From contig AXWR01000007.1 of NCBI GenBank assembly GCA_000482765.1, forward strand, positions 36,269 to 100,268: a stretch of 64,000 bases of DNA. Direction: 5' to 3'. Position 1 is the stretch's first letter; every line of letters begins with the position of its first letter. Below the pieces are notes generated by a model. The model searched no databases. It was not told the DNA's origin and saw only the letters and a list, made by a program, of their open reading frames with translations. The translations under genes were made by a program, and so were the position numbers. The stretch is from Meiothermus taiwanensis DSM 14542. Lineage in GTDB: Bacteria; Deinococcota; Deinococci; Deinococcales; Thermaceae. Below, one piece after another: positions 10,831 through 19,731 of the stretch.

Positions 10831-11985
10831 ATGAGTGTCCGCGTGAATGCCAGAGGCGCAGCCCGGCTGCTGTCCCGTCACCCTTGGGTATATCGAAGCG
10901 ATGTGCTGGAAGGGCCCCAACAGCCCGGCCTCTACCCGGTGCAGGCTGGCCCCAGGGTGTTGGGCTGGGCACTGTACAACCCAGCCTCGGAGATCAGTGT
11001 GCGAGTTTTTCACTTCGGCGCAGCCAAAGATCCCCAGGGGGCCTTGCTTGAAAACCTGCGTAAAGCCCTGCAGCGGCGTAAAGAGGCCATCGCCCAAGAA
11101 CCCCAGGGGGCTTTCCGGCTGGTGCACGCCGAAGGCGACCTCCTGCCGGCACTGGTGCTCGATTATTACGCCGGTCATGGGGTCTTGCAGATAGGCTCGG
11201 CCGCCCTCGAGCCGCTGACCCCCGCCCTGGTAGAAGTGCTGCAGGATGAGCTACCCCTGCAAAGTCTGCTAGCCAAAAACGACCAGAAAACCCGCAGCCT
11301 CGAGGGCCTGCCCCTGGAGGTCAAGCCCCTGCTAGGCCAGGTGCCCAGCGCGGTTATGGTGCAGGAAGGCGGCATCGTGTACCGCGTTGACCTGATGGAA
11401 GGCCAGAAAACCGGGGCCTTCATTGACCAGCGCGACAACCGCATCCGCCTAAAAACCTTTAGGGGGGAAAGCGCCCTGGACGTGTTTAGTTACCACGGCT
11501 CCTTTGCCCTCCACCTCGCTCAAAGCTTCAAACAGGTTACAGCGGTGGATAGTTCGGCAGCCGCCCTGCAAAGAGCCGCCGAGAACGCCCGGGCCAACGG
11601 CCTGGCCAACATCACCTTCCGAGAGGCCAACGCGTTTGAGTTTCTGCGCGAAGAGGAGCGGCGTAAAGCCCGGTACGACCTGATTGTGCTCGACCCCCCG
11701 GCTTTCGCCAAGAGCAAACGCGACATAGAGCGGGCCTACGCTGCTTACAAAGAGATTAACCTGCGGGCCATGAAGCTCTTGCCCAGCGGGGGCATCCTAG
11801 CTACCGCCTCGTGCAGCCACCACCTGAGCGAAGCCCTCTTTTATCAGATGCTCGCTGAGGCTGCCGCCGATGCCCACCGCGCTGTGCGGGTGGTAGAAAA
11901 GCGCGGTCAGGGCTGGGATCACCCGGTGTTGCTCAACGTGCCCGAGACCCAGTATCTGAAGTTTGCCATCCTGGAGGTTCTCTAG
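10831..11985 (+). CDS. rlmI: 23S rRNA m5C methyltransferase (RlmI/RlmO type)
   Basis: 384-residue SAM-dependent methyltransferase with an N-terminal PUA domain ([20 protein letters not shown], residues about 5-75), a central beta domain and a Rossmann catalytic domain ([16 protein letters not shown] motif I near 215-235). [10 protein letters not shown] near 290 and the cysteine in ATASCSHH near 330 are the catalytic motifs of m5C methyltransferases. The Thermus homologue, located at the same place beside the V-ATPase operon, modifies C1942 of 23S rRNA (RlmO, from memory). Transcribed divergently from atpG by a leaderless promoter. The stop overlaps the end of the convergent oxyR by four bases. 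Confidence 0.92.
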   Translation: MSVRVNARGAARLLSRHPWVYRSDVLEGPQQPGLYPVQAGPRVLGWALYNPASEISVRVFHFGAAKDPQGALLENLRKALQRRKEAIAQEPQGAFRLVHAEGDLLPALVLDYYAGHGVLQIGSAALEPLTPALVEVLQDELPLQSLLAKNDQKTRSLEGLPLEVKPLLGQVPSAVMVQEGGIVYRVDLMEGQKTGAFIDQRDNRIRLKTFRGESALDVFSYHGSFALHLAQSFKQVTAVDSSAAALQRAAENARANGLANITFREANAFEFLREEERRKARYDLIVLDPPAFAKSKRDIERAYAAYKEINLRAMKLLPSGGILATASCSHHLSEALFYQMLAEAAADAHRAVRVVEKRGQGWDHPVLLNVPETQYLKFAILEVL

Positions 11986-12911
11986 CCCTCAGCCAGCAGT
12001 TGTTCCCCGTGCTCACTCCGCTGCAAGGCCAGGGCCAGCGCCTTGCCCTCCTCACCCAGCCTCAGGGCCACAGCTCGCCTGAGGGCTCCCTGGCGCAAAA
12101 TTAAGTAGACTGTGCGCCCGGCTCCAGGGGGGCTTAGGGGGCGCAGATGGGTTCTCTTGGCCTTGGGCAGGGTCCATAGGGCCACCTCCGGCAGGAGGGT
12201 AAGCCCCCCTACCTCCTCTACCAGTCGGATGAGGGTTTCCAGGTCTCCGCTCTGGAACTCCACGCCTTTCGAACCCTGGCCTGGCCTGCAGGCAGCCAGC
12301 ACCTGTTCCCGAAAACAGTGTCCTTCAGCCAGAACCCAGGTGTCTTCCAGGGGAATTTCAAGGGGATGGATGGTCGTTCGGGCATAAAGGGGGTGCTCTG
12401 GGGAGACATAGGCCAGAAAGGCCTCCCGAAAGAGGGGGTGCACCTCGAGGCCTGGCGCCTCCTCTTCGGTGGCAATAAGGCCTGCGTCCAGGCGACCTTC
12501 CACCAGCCCCTGCAGGATGCTGGGGGTTGGTTCTTCCCGAACGGAGAGCTCGAGGCTGGGGAAGCGTGCTCGCAGCCGGGGTAGGAGCCGCGGCAGAAGA
12601 TAAGGGGCCAGCGTCGGGATGACCCCCAGCCGAAAAGGCCCCTGAAAGAACCCCTCCTCCCCCCGGGCCAGGGCCTTGAGGCGCTCCACCTCTTCCAGCA
12701 CCTTGCGGGCCTGGACAATAACCTGCTCGCCCACCTCGGTGGGCTCCAAGGGGCGCTTTTTCCGGTGGAAAAGCACCACCCCAAGCTCCTCCTCCAGGCG
12801 TTTAATCTGAATGCTCAAAGCCGGCTGGGTAAGGAAAACCCGCTCGGCCGCCCGGGTAAAGTGACGCTCCTCGTCCAGGGCCACCAGATAGCGGAGCTGA
12901 TCCAGATTCAT
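11982..12911 (-). CDS. oxyR: OxyR-type LysR regulator with intact redox cysteines
   Basis: 309-residue LysR-family activator: winged helix at residues 1-60 ([20 protein letters not shown]) and a two-lobed sensor domain from about 90. The motif [12 protein letters not shown] places cysteines at residues 199 and 208, exactly the numbering and C-x8-C spacing of the peroxide-sensing cysteines of E. coli OxyR, so direct peroxide sensing by disulfide formation is a strong inference. It is transcribed away from a manganese catalase, the expected target; the 105-base divergent region holds both promoters and an inverted TCCAAT/ATTGGA pair (about 12915-12950) that may be the operator. Confidence 0.93.
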   Translation of the reverse strand: MNLDQLRYLVALDEERHFTRAAERVFLTQPALSIQIKRLEEELGVVLFHRKKRPLEPTEVGEQVIVQARKVLEEVERLKALARGEEGFFQGPFRLGVIPTLAPYLLPRLLPRLRARFPSLELSVREEPTPSILQGLVEGRLDAGLIATEEEAPGLEVHPLFREAFLAYVSPEHPLYARTTIHPLEIPLEDTWVLAEGHCFREQVLAACRPGQGSKGVEFQSGDLETLIRLVEEVGGLTLLPEVALWTLPKAKRTHLRPLSPPGAGRTVYLILRQGALRRAVALRLGEEGKALALALQRSEHGEQLLAEG

Positions 12912-12922
12912 AAATCCAATTT

Positions 12923-12931
12923 ATAATAGCA
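12923..12931 (-). promoter_or_regulatory. Extended -10 promoter of oxyR
   Basis: On the minus strand TGCTATTAT (12931-12923) is an extended -10 element ending 11 bases before the oxyR ATG, so the leader would be only a few bases long. No clear -35 box is seen, which fits a promoter that its own LysR protein could control. Confidence 0.55.
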
Positions 12932-12945
12932 CAGCCCATAATCTA

Positions 12946-12975
12946 TTGGACTTATTTTTCCTGGCATCCTACCCT
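12946..12975 (+). promoter_or_regulatory. Promoter of Mn-catalase gene, with nearby OxyR site candidate
   Basis: TTGGAC (12946-12951), 18-base spacer, TACCCT (12970-12975). The -35 overlaps the right arm of the TCCAAT/ATTGGA inverted pair, a position where OxyR could contact RNA polymerase. A leader hairpin CCGGAG/CTCCGG (12984-13000) lies just before the AAGGAGG ribosome site. Confidence 0.6.
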
Positions 12976-13016
12976 AAAACCGTCCGGAGCAAATCTCCGG
13001 CAAGGAGGTGACAAGG

Positions 13017-13925
13017 ATGTTCCTGAGGATCGACCGGTTGCAGATTGAACTTCCCGCCCCCAAGGAGCAAGACCCCAATGCGGCCAGCGCCGTACAAGCT
13101 CTTCTGGGTGGGCGGTTCGGGGAGATGTCCACCCTGATGAACTACATGTACCAGTCCTTCAACTTCCGGGGGAAGCAAGCCCTGAAGCCCTACTACGACC
13201 TCATCGCCAACATCGCCACGGAGGAGCTGGGGCACATCGAGCTGGTGGCCGCCACCATCAATGCCCTTCTAGCCAAGAACCCCGGGAAGAACCAGGAAGA
13301 GGGGGTGAATCCGGTCAGTGCACCCCTGGGCTTTGCCAAGGACGCCCGCAACGCCGCCCACTTCATCGCCGGTGGGAGCAACAGCCTGGTCATGGGGGCC
13401 ATGGGGGAGCACTGGCACGGGGAGTACGTCTTCACCAGCGGCAACCTCATCCTGGATCTCCTGCACAACTTCTTCCTGGAGGTGGCCGCCCGCACCCACA
13501 AGCTCCGGGTCTACGAGATGACGGATAACCCCGTGGCCCGGGAGATGATCGGCTACCTGTTGGTGCGGGGTGGGGTGCACGCCGCCGCCTACGGCAAGGC
13601 CCTGGAGACCCTCACCGGGGTGGAGATGACCAAGCTCCTGCCCATCCCCCGCATTGACAACAGCCAGTTCCCCGAGGCCAAGAAGTTCATGGAGCAGGGC
13701 TTCCACCGCAACCTCTACCGCTTTAGCCCCGAGGACTACAAAGACCTCGGCCTGATCTGGCGGGGTGCCTCCCCCGAAGATGGGAGCGAAGTGGTGGTGG
13801 TGGATGGGCCTCCCCAGGGCGGCCCCGTGTTTGACGCCGGCCACGACGCGGCGGAGTTTGCCCCCGAGTTCCACCCCGCGGAGCTTTACGAGATCGCCAA
13901 GAAGCTCTACGAGAAGGCCAAGTAG
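13017..13925 (+). CDS. Manganese catalase (di-Mn, non-heme)
   Basis: 302-residue hexameric catalase that splits hydrogen peroxide at a dimanganese site. The four-helix core carries the ligand segments RFGEMSTLMNY, TEELGHIELVA, FFLEVAARTHKL and VRGGVHAAAYGK. The start is ATG 13017 (MFLRIDRLQIELP), seven bases after AAGGAGG; the GTG at 13008 is part of that ribosome site. The protein is nearly identical to Thermus Mn-catalase as I remember it, closer than neighbouring genes are to their Thermus counterparts. The gene contains no CTCGAG although this hexamer is frequent in most neighbouring genes, which may point to separate ancestry or strong codon selection. Confidence 0.97.
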   Translation: MFLRIDRLQIELPAPKEQDPNAASAVQALLGGRFGEMSTLMNYMYQSFNFRGKQALKPYYDLIANIATEELGHIELVAATINALLAKNPGKNQEEGVNPVSAPLGFAKDARNAAHFIAGGSNSLVMGAMGEHWHGEYVFTSGNLILDLLHNFFLEVAARTHKLRVYEMTDNPVAREMIGYLLVRGGVHAAAYGKALETLTGVEMTKLLPIPRIDNSQFPEAKKFMEQGFHRNLYRFSPEDYKDLGLIWRGASPEDGSEVVVVDGPPQGGPVFDAGHDAAEFAPEFHPAELYEIAKKLYEKAK

Positions 13926-13946
13926 TACCAAAATACAGGCTTGCTA

Positions 13947-13975
13947 AATGGGCAGTGCATGCTGCACTGCCCATT
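13947..13975 (+). terminator. Perfect hairpin after catalase gene
   Basis: Arms AATGGGCAGTGCA (13947-13959) and TGCACTGCCCATT (13963-13975) pair perfectly over 13 bp with a three-base loop, 21 bases after the catalase stop. The tail is G/T-rich (GTGGGTTGTTGG) and not a clean U-run, so termination efficiency is uncertain. Confidence 0.55.
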
Positions 13976-14093
13976 GTGGGTTGTTGGTGTTACAAGCCCA
14001 AACGCTAGCACCGAAATGCTTTTCTACTCCCTTTGGTTGGGCCAGTGCACCGCCTCTGGCGCCAAACCAACCACCTCTGGTATTAGGATCCCA

Positions 14094-14126
14094 GCAGAAA
14101 ATCCTCCCCTGCGCTGCGAGGGGAGG
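14094..14126 (-). terminator. Rho-independent terminator of the PEGA protein gene
   Basis: On the minus strand CCTCCCCT/AGGGGAGG (14126-14119 with 14110-14103) forms an 8-bp GC stem followed directly by ATTTTCT, 19 bases after the stop codon of the gene ending at 14145. Confidence 0.75.
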
Positions 14127-14144
14127 ACTGCTGGTGGGTTTTGA

Positions 14145-15374
14145 CTATCGAGCCCGCGGCAGCTCGAGGCGCACCTGTTGTGTACGTCCGGCTTCAACCC
14201 GAACATCCCTAAGCGCTGCACGGTAACCTGGGGCCAGCGCCACCACCTGGACACTACCGCCCTCGAGCTCATCCAGGCGCAGGAAGCCCCCCCGGGTCTG
14301 GCCCACCTCGCGGCCATCCAGGAAGATACGGGCCTCCACATTGGTGTAAACCTCGAGCGCCCCGCGCAGGGCCTGCAGGGTTGCATTCACCGGCACGGTC
14401 TGGCCGCTGCCCACGCTCAGGCTGGCCCGGAAGCTCTGGTAGCCGCCCAGGCGCAGCTCGAGGTCGTAGCGGCCCGGCGGTACGGTCAGGTTGAGGGGGG
14501 TGTTCCCCACCACCCGGCCATTCAGCAGCACCTGGGCCCCCGGGGGGTTGGAGTTAATTTGCAGCAGCCCGTTCTGTACCACCGGCACCAGGTTGGCGTT
14601 GACCGCCGTGGTCTCGCCGGGCCGGATCTGGGCTGTGGTGCGAAAGTTCTGGTAGCCCCCTAAGCGCAGCTCGATATCCACCCGCCCCGGACGCAGCACC
14701 AGGTTGAGGGGGGTGCTGCCCACCACCCGGCCTTCCACCAACACCTGGGCCCCCGCGGGGCTCGAGTTCACACTAAGGGTGCCGGTGGCCGGTTGCACGG
14801 GCTGGACAGGGGTTACGGCCGCCCGCCCCACGATAAAAAACGCCACGTTGGAAACCCAGTCCTGCTGGGGCAGCGGGGTTACCACAATCGAGAGGGCCCG
14901 GGCCAGGTTGTCCGCACCCTGCAGGTTTACCCGCCCGGTCTGAATGTCGGCGATCTGGGCCAGGGACAGGGGCTGGCGGCTGGCTACGGCCAGCACCCGA
15001 TCCTGCCCTTCAGGGCCGGCCACATCTAAGGTATAGCGCGCGCCGGTGGCGGGCGGGAAGGTGCGGGTCTCGCCGGCCCGCAGGAAGTTGTTCTGATCAA
15101 AGGCATTGGGCAGAATCAGGCCGATCTCGCCCGTAGACTTGACGCTGAAAATGTAGACGTAAGCGTCCTGGTTAACCTGCACCGAGACCTGGATGCGCTC
15201 GCCAATCTGGTAGACCGGGTTGCCGGTCTTGCCGGGGTCTTTGTTGACCCAGACCCGCACCTGGAGGTCGGTGGGCACCGGGTTGACGATGATGCCCTGC
15301 GGGCTGAGTTCGGGTGCGGCCAGGGCAGAGCCTGCCAGCAAGAGTCCAAGGGTTGTTGAGAAGATTCGCTTCAT
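14145..15374 (-). CDS. Exported protein with DUF4384-like domain and PEGA repeats
   Basis: 409 residues from ATG 15374 (MKRIFSTTLGLLLAGSALA, a Sec signal peptide cleaved after ALA). The first domain (about 20-195) resembles DUF4384 (VYQIGERIQVSVQVNQDAYV). Then come two near-identical PEGA repeats (SPAGAQVLVEGRVVGSTPLN and PPGAQVLLNGRVVGNTPLN, each ending in ELRLGGYQ.F) and a third, diverged repeat at the C terminus (ARIFLDGREVGQT). PEGA repeats usually sit at the cell surface and bind envelope or S-layer structures (family knowledge). No membrane anchor beyond the signal is seen. Monocistronic, with a terminator behind it. Exact function unknown. Confidence 0.85.
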   Translation of the reverse strand: MKRIFSTTLGLLLAGSALAAPELSPQGIIVNPVPTDLQVRVWVNKDPGKTGNPVYQIGERIQVSVQVNQDAYVYIFSVKSTGEIGLILPNAFDQNNFLRAGETRTFPPATGARYTLDVAGPEGQDRVLAVASRQPLSLAQIADIQTGRVNLQGADNLARALSIVVTPLPQQDWVSNVAFFIVGRAAVTPVQPVQPATGTLSVNSSPAGAQVLVEGRVVGSTPLNLVLRPGRVDIELRLGGYQNFRTTAQIRPGETTAVNANLVPVVQNGLLQINSNPPGAQVLLNGRVVGNTPLNLTVPPGRYDLELRLGGYQSFRASLSVGSGQTVPVNATLQALRGALEVYTNVEARIFLDGREVGQTRGGFLRLDELEGGSVQVVALAPGYRAALRDVRVEAGRTQQVRLELPRAR

Positions 15375-15518
15375 GTATGGCCTCCTCCACCCCCAGCGTA
15401 GGATACTGGGACTGACCGTCGTGAGAGCCCATTCAGCCAAAGTTAACCTTGGCGTTGAGCAATTCTTTAGTGGGGCCTGGCCTGTTGGAGCGGGTTTCTG
15501 GCGGCAGGCCGGCCACAG

Positions 15519-16877
15519 CTAAGAAGCCAAGCGCATGAGCAGCCGGGCATAGCCCTGCTTGCCTTTTTCAAAGCTCGAGAGCCTGAAGAACTCGTTGGGG
15601 GAGTGAATCAGCTCGTCCTCGAGGCCAAAACCAAAGCTCACTGGATCGTGGCCTAGCTGCTGCTTAAGGGTACTCAGAATGGGCACCGAGCCACCAAACA
15701 TGGTCTCCACCGGCGGCACCCCGTACAGCTCGGTGAGGACTTCCCGGGCCACCTGGGCCACCGGGTGGTCGGCCCGCATGCGAAACGCCGGGGCCCCCGA
15801 CTCCTTAACCCGCACCTCCAGGCGCACACCTTTGGGCAGGCGGGCCTCCAGGTGCGACCTGATCAGGGCCACGATCTTATCGGGGTCTTGGTAGGGTACC
15901 AGGCGACAGGTGATTTTGGCATGCGCGGTGGAGGGAATCACCGTCATACCCCCCGGCCCCATGTAGCCACCCCACATCCCGTTGACCTCGAGGGTGGGCC
16001 GTCCGGTGATGCGCTCCCAGGGGGAATAACCCGCCTCACCATAAAACTCGGGCACCCCCAGCTTCTGTTTCATCTCCGCTTCGTTCCAGGGAATCCGCTT
16101 GTACCACTCGCGCAATTCGGGGCTGAGGGGTTCCACATCGTCGTAAAAACCCTCGACCGCCACGCTGCCGTCGGGGTTGTGCAACGAGGCAATCAGTTCG
16201 GCCATAGCGTGCAGGGGGTTTTGCACCTGGCCGCCCCAGGAGCCCGAGTGCAGGTCGTGGCTGGGGCCGATCAGGTCGAACTCGAGGCCGCAAATACCCC
16301 GCGCCCCAAGGCTCAGCAGCGGGGTGGTCTCGGAAAGCTGGCCGCTATCCCCGTTGATGATCATGTCGCAGCGCAGCCGTTCCCGGTGCTGCTCGATAAA
16401 TGCCGGCAGGCTGGGGCTGCTGATCTCCTCCTCCCCCTCGATGAGGGCCTTCACGTTGAGGTGGAGGCTCCCAGTAGCGATCAGCGCCTCGGCGGCCAGC
16501 AGAAAGGCCATCACCTGCCCCTTCATATCCGAGGCCCCGCGGGCCACGATGCGCCCATCCACCACGGTGGGTTCAAAGGGCGGGGAGTTCCAGCGCTCAG
16601 GGTTGTCGGCCGGCTGCACGTCGTAATGGCCGTAGAAAAGCACCGTGGGCCGGTCGGGGTAAGGGCAGTACTCGGCCAGCACCACCGGATGCCCGGCGGT
16701 GGGACACACCTCGGCGGTAAAGCCGGCCTGGCGAAACCGCCCGGCCAGCCATTCCGCAGCCCGCCGCACGTCGGCCTGGCGGGCGGGCTGGGCCGAGATG
16801 CTGGGGATGGCTAAAAAAGCACGGAAGTCCTCGAGGTGAGCCGCTTGGTGTTGTTTTAGGTAATCGGGCCAGCTCAT
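15519..16877 (-). CDS. M20-family metallopeptidase / dipeptidase
   Basis: 452-residue zinc peptidase of the M20/ArgE-DapE-CPG2 family (Xaa-His dipeptidase-like). Zinc-ligand and catalytic motifs are FYGHYDVQPAD (His, Asp, about residue 82), ARGASDMKGQ (bridging Asp), ALIEGEEEISSPS (general base Glu and ligand Glu) and a late HSPNEFF histidine. Probably cytoplasmic, degrading small peptides; substrates cannot be told from sequence. The ATG at 16877 has no good ribosome site; a TAGAAT ending nine bases upstream suggests an almost leaderless mRNA. An 8-bp inverted repeat (16879-16886/16894-16901) sits just before the start codon. Confidence 0.9.
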   Translation of the reverse strand: MSWPDYLKQHQAAHLEDFRAFLAIPSISAQPARQADVRRAAEWLAGRFRQAGFTAEVCPTAGHPVVLAEYCPYPDRPTVLFYGHYDVQPADNPERWNSPPFEPTVVDGRIVARGASDMKGQVMAFLLAAEALIATGSLHLNVKALIEGEEEISSPSLPAFIEQHRERLRCDMIINGDSGQLSETTPLLSLGARGICGLEFDLIGPSHDLHSGSWGGQVQNPLHAMAELIASLHNPDGSVAVEGFYDDVEPLSPELREWYKRIPWNEAEMKQKLGVPEFYGEAGYSPWERITGRPTLEVNGMWGGYMGPGGMTVIPSTAHAKITCRLVPYQDPDKIVALIRSHLEARLPKGVRLEVRVKESGAPAFRMRADHPVAQVAREVLTELYGVPPVETMFGGSVPILSTLKQQLGHDPVSFGFGLEDELIHSPNEFFRLSSFEKGKQGYARLLMRLAS

Positions 16878-16974
16878 AGCAAAGCGATTCTACCGCTTTG
16901 CGCCCCATCTGGGGATCGGCTCAATAAGCCCTCTCAGAAAACAGCGCTTGATTGGCTTCCCGCAGCCACCGGCC

Positions 16975-19632
16975 CTACTCGTTGGTGCGGGCCATCACCT
17001 CTTCCAGGGTGGTCAGGCCCAGGAAAGCTTTTTGAATACCGTCCTCGCGCAGGGTTTTCATACCACCCCTGCGGGCGATCTCCTTAATCTGGGTGGCCGA
17101 CTGCCCCTCCACAATAGCCCGGCGGATCTCATCGTCGAGCACCATTAGCTCGTGGATGGCGGTGCGGCCCTTATAACCTGTGCCGTTGCACTTATCACAC
17201 CCCGTACCTTTGTAGAGGGTTTTGCCGCGCAGATCCTCTTTAGACAGATCCAGTCGGCGCAGCACGGTTGGGTCGGGCTCGATCTGAATTTTGCAGTGCT
17301 CGCAGATCTTCCGCACCAAGCGCTGGGCCAGCACCCCCACCAGGGCCGCCGAGATGTTGAAAAGCTCCACCCCCATCTCATCCAGGCGGGTAACGGCCCC
17401 TGCGGCGTCGTTGGTGTGCAGGGTGGCGATCACCAGGTGGCCGGTCAGGGCCGCCTCGGTGGCAATTTTGGCCGTTTCAGAGTCGCGGATCTCACCCACC
17501 ATAATGATATCGGGGTCTTGCCGCAGAAAGCTCCGCAGGGCCTTGGCGAAGGTCAAGCCCGCCACCGGGTTCACCTGGGTTTGGTTAATCCCGGGAATCT
17601 CGTACTCCACCGGGTCTTCGATGGTGGTGGTGTTTTTATCGGGGGTGGCGATGCGCTTCAGAATGCTGAAGGTGGTGAAGGACTTACCCGAGCCCGTAGG
17701 CCCGGTAATCAGGAAGATGCCGTAGGGCTTGGAAATCACGTCTTCAAAGCGCTGAAACACATCCGGCGCGAATCCGAGCTGCTCAATTTCAGGGATGTCG
17801 GCGGCTTTGCGCAGCAGACGCATTACAATTTTTTCGCCGTATACGGTGGGCAGGGTGGAAAGACGCAGATCCAGGTCAATGGAACGGTCGCGGTAGCGCA
17901 CCCGGCCGTCCTGGGGCAGGCGTCGCTCGGCGATGTCCAGGTTGGCCATAATCTTGATCCTCGAGGCAATCGCCGGCCCGGCCCCCCTGGGCAGGCGCAT
18001 GTACTCCCGCAGGGTGCCATCGATTCGGATGCGCACCAGGATATCCGACTGGCGGGGCTCGATGTGGATGTCCGAAGCATCCTGCAAGAAGGCCTCGCGG
18101 ATAATGCTGTTGACCAGCTTGACCACCGCGTTATCGTCGAGGGCGCTGGTATCGGCAGCCTCTTCTTCTCTTTTCTTACCCTCAAACTCCCGGGCCAGCT
18201 CCTCCACCCCGGTGGTGCTGCCATAGAACCGCTCGATAAGCTTGGTAATGGCCGCTTCCGCTGAGACCGCCGGCATCACATCGCGTTTGGTGATCATGCG
18301 TAGGTCGTCGATGGCCAGGATATTGCGGGGGTCTTTCATCAAGACCACCAGGGTGTTGCCCTCGAGGTGGTGGGGAAAAATGGTGTAGCGCCGAACCGTG
18401 CTTTCGGGCACCATGGTGAGCACCGAAGGATCGGGGGGCGAGTCGGTGGGGTCGATGTAGGGGTAGCCAAGCTGGGTGGCCAGGCTCTTCGCCAGCATCT
18501 CTGGCTTGATCTTGCCCGACTGCACCAGGGTGTCTTCGAGGCGGCCCCCGCCCTGCCGCTGTTTGGCCAGGGCCTCTTCCACATCCTGGGCGCTCACGTA
18601 ACCCAGTTCGACCAACACTTCGCCCAGAGGCCGGGTTTTGCCCATGCGGCGCTGCACCGAAAGCGCATCCTGTAAAGCGGCGCGTCCCAGCTTACCTTCC
18701 TGCACCAAGGCTTCCCCCAGGCGGCTCTTTTCAGGATAGGCTTTGCCAAACAAGGCTTCCCAAACCTTGGGCAGGGTCAGGATGAACTTGGTGGGGCGTT
18801 CGATCAACCGGGCCACAGCGTGTCGGTGGCGTGGGTCGGCCAGTACCACCAGCACCTGCTGCCCATCCTGACGGGCTGGTATAGCCTGGTAGCGCAGCGC
18901 ATCGGGGCGCAGCAAATAGGCCGAGACCTCCTGTTGCAGCTCGAGGTCGTCCAGTTCCGCCCTAAACTCGATACCGGCCTGCTCGGCCAGGGCCTGGTAA
19001 AGCCGTTCCTCGGCCAGGCCGAATTTGTTCACAAGCAGCCGACCCAATAGCTCACCGGTCTTCTCCTGCTCAACCAAAGCGGCCTCGAGATCCTCCCGGC
19101 TCAGCCAGCCTTTGCTGACCAGGATTTCACCCAGTTGCATCTCGCCCTGCGAGGCAGCCGAGGGCGGCGGGGGCACCGGCAGGCCCAGCTCGGGGTAGTG
19201 CACCGCCAGGGCGTAGCGAAAAGAGGACGGGGTAGCCAGGTAGGGCTCGATGATCTGATTGGTGAGGTCTTCGAGCTCCTCAAGCACCAGGTTGTCCAAC
19301 GGGTTTAGCAGGGCCACCCGCAAGGTGCCCCCCTCCACGCTGAAGGGAATGGCACCCAGATCCCGCGCCCGCTCTGCCGGAATGAGCGACTTGGCCTCGG
19401 GTGAAATTTCCATGTCGGCTAGCTCCACCAGCGGAATACCAAAGGCCTGTTCAATGGCCTGGGCAATGCGTCGCTCAGAGAGCAAGCCCAGGTCGACGAT
19501 AATCTCCGAGAGGTTCCCCCCCACTTCACGGTGCTGCTCGAGGGCTCGCTGCAGTTCTTCATCCCCCAGCAGCCCCATGTCCAACAGGGCAGCGCCCAGC
19601 CGTTTATCTCCAATTGTCAAGACGTTGGCCAT
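16975..19632 (-). CDS. pilF: Type IV pilus assembly ATPase PilF/PilB, triple N-terminal domain
   Basis: 885-residue hexameric motor that powers pilus extension and, in Thermus, natural DNA uptake. Three successive T2SSE-N/MshEN domains (about 1-150, 165-310 and 320-480) precede the motor core; in Thermus PilF such domains bind cyclic di-GMP (family knowledge). Core motifs are ITGPTGSGKSFTT (P-loop near 645), the Asp box, DPDIIMVGEIRD (Walker B), a His box (GHLVIATLHTND), and four zinc cysteines ICEHC and GCDKCNGTG. The start ATG 19632 has a GGAGGA site. The prepilin peptidase 1.6 kb away and the chemosensory genes at 53-64 kb belong to the same surface system. Confidence 0.96.
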   Translation of the reverse strand: MANVLTIGDKRLGAALLDMGLLGDEELQRALEQHREVGGNLSEIIVDLGLLSERRIAQAIEQAFGIPLVELADMEISPEAKSLIPAERARDLGAIPFSVEGGTLRVALLNPLDNLVLEELEDLTNQIIEPYLATPSSFRYALAVHYPELGLPVPPPPSAASQGEMQLGEILVSKGWLSREDLEAALVEQEKTGELLGRLLVNKFGLAEERLYQALAEQAGIEFRAELDDLELQQEVSAYLLRPDALRYQAIPARQDGQQVLVVLADPRHRHAVARLIERPTKFILTLPKVWEALFGKAYPEKSRLGEALVQEGKLGRAALQDALSVQRRMGKTRPLGEVLVELGYVSAQDVEEALAKQRQGGGRLEDTLVQSGKIKPEMLAKSLATQLGYPYIDPTDSPPDPSVLTMVPESTVRRYTIFPHHLEGNTLVVLMKDPRNILAIDDLRMITKRDVMPAVSAEAAITKLIERFYGSTTGVEELAREFEGKKREEEAADTSALDDNAVVKLVNSIIREAFLQDASDIHIEPRQSDILVRIRIDGTLREYMRLPRGAGPAIASRIKIMANLDIAERRLPQDGRVRYRDRSIDLDLRLSTLPTVYGEKIVMRLLRKAADIPEIEQLGFAPDVFQRFEDVISKPYGIFLITGPTGSGKSFTTFSILKRIATPDKNTTTIEDPVEYEIPGINQTQVNPVAGLTFAKALRSFLRQDPDIIMVGEIRDSETAKIATEAALTGHLVIATLHTNDAAGAVTRLDEMGVELFNISAALVGVLAQRLVRKICEHCKIQIEPDPTVLRRLDLSKEDLRGKTLYKGTGCDKCNGTGYKGRTAIHELMVLDDEIRRAIVEGQSATQIKEIARRGGMKTLREDGIQKAFLGLTTLEEVMARTNE

Positions 19633-19731
19633 TCAACCAGTCCTCCTACACCAAGCAGTGGATACCCAAGACCAATGAGCCAGTGAACAGGGCAACGTTT
19701 GTATACCTACAAGGCATCACGCGGCTTCCTC

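Noticed and set aside
13926..14144. A small gene between catalase and the PEGA protein
   Set aside because: Short frames exist, but the stretch is explained by a perfect hairpin after catalase and a terminator of the opposite gene.
16878..16902. Inverted repeat before the M20 peptidase as terminator of pilF
   Set aside because: No U-tract on the minus strand and it lies next to the start codon, so a role in initiation of the peptidase mRNA is at least as likely.
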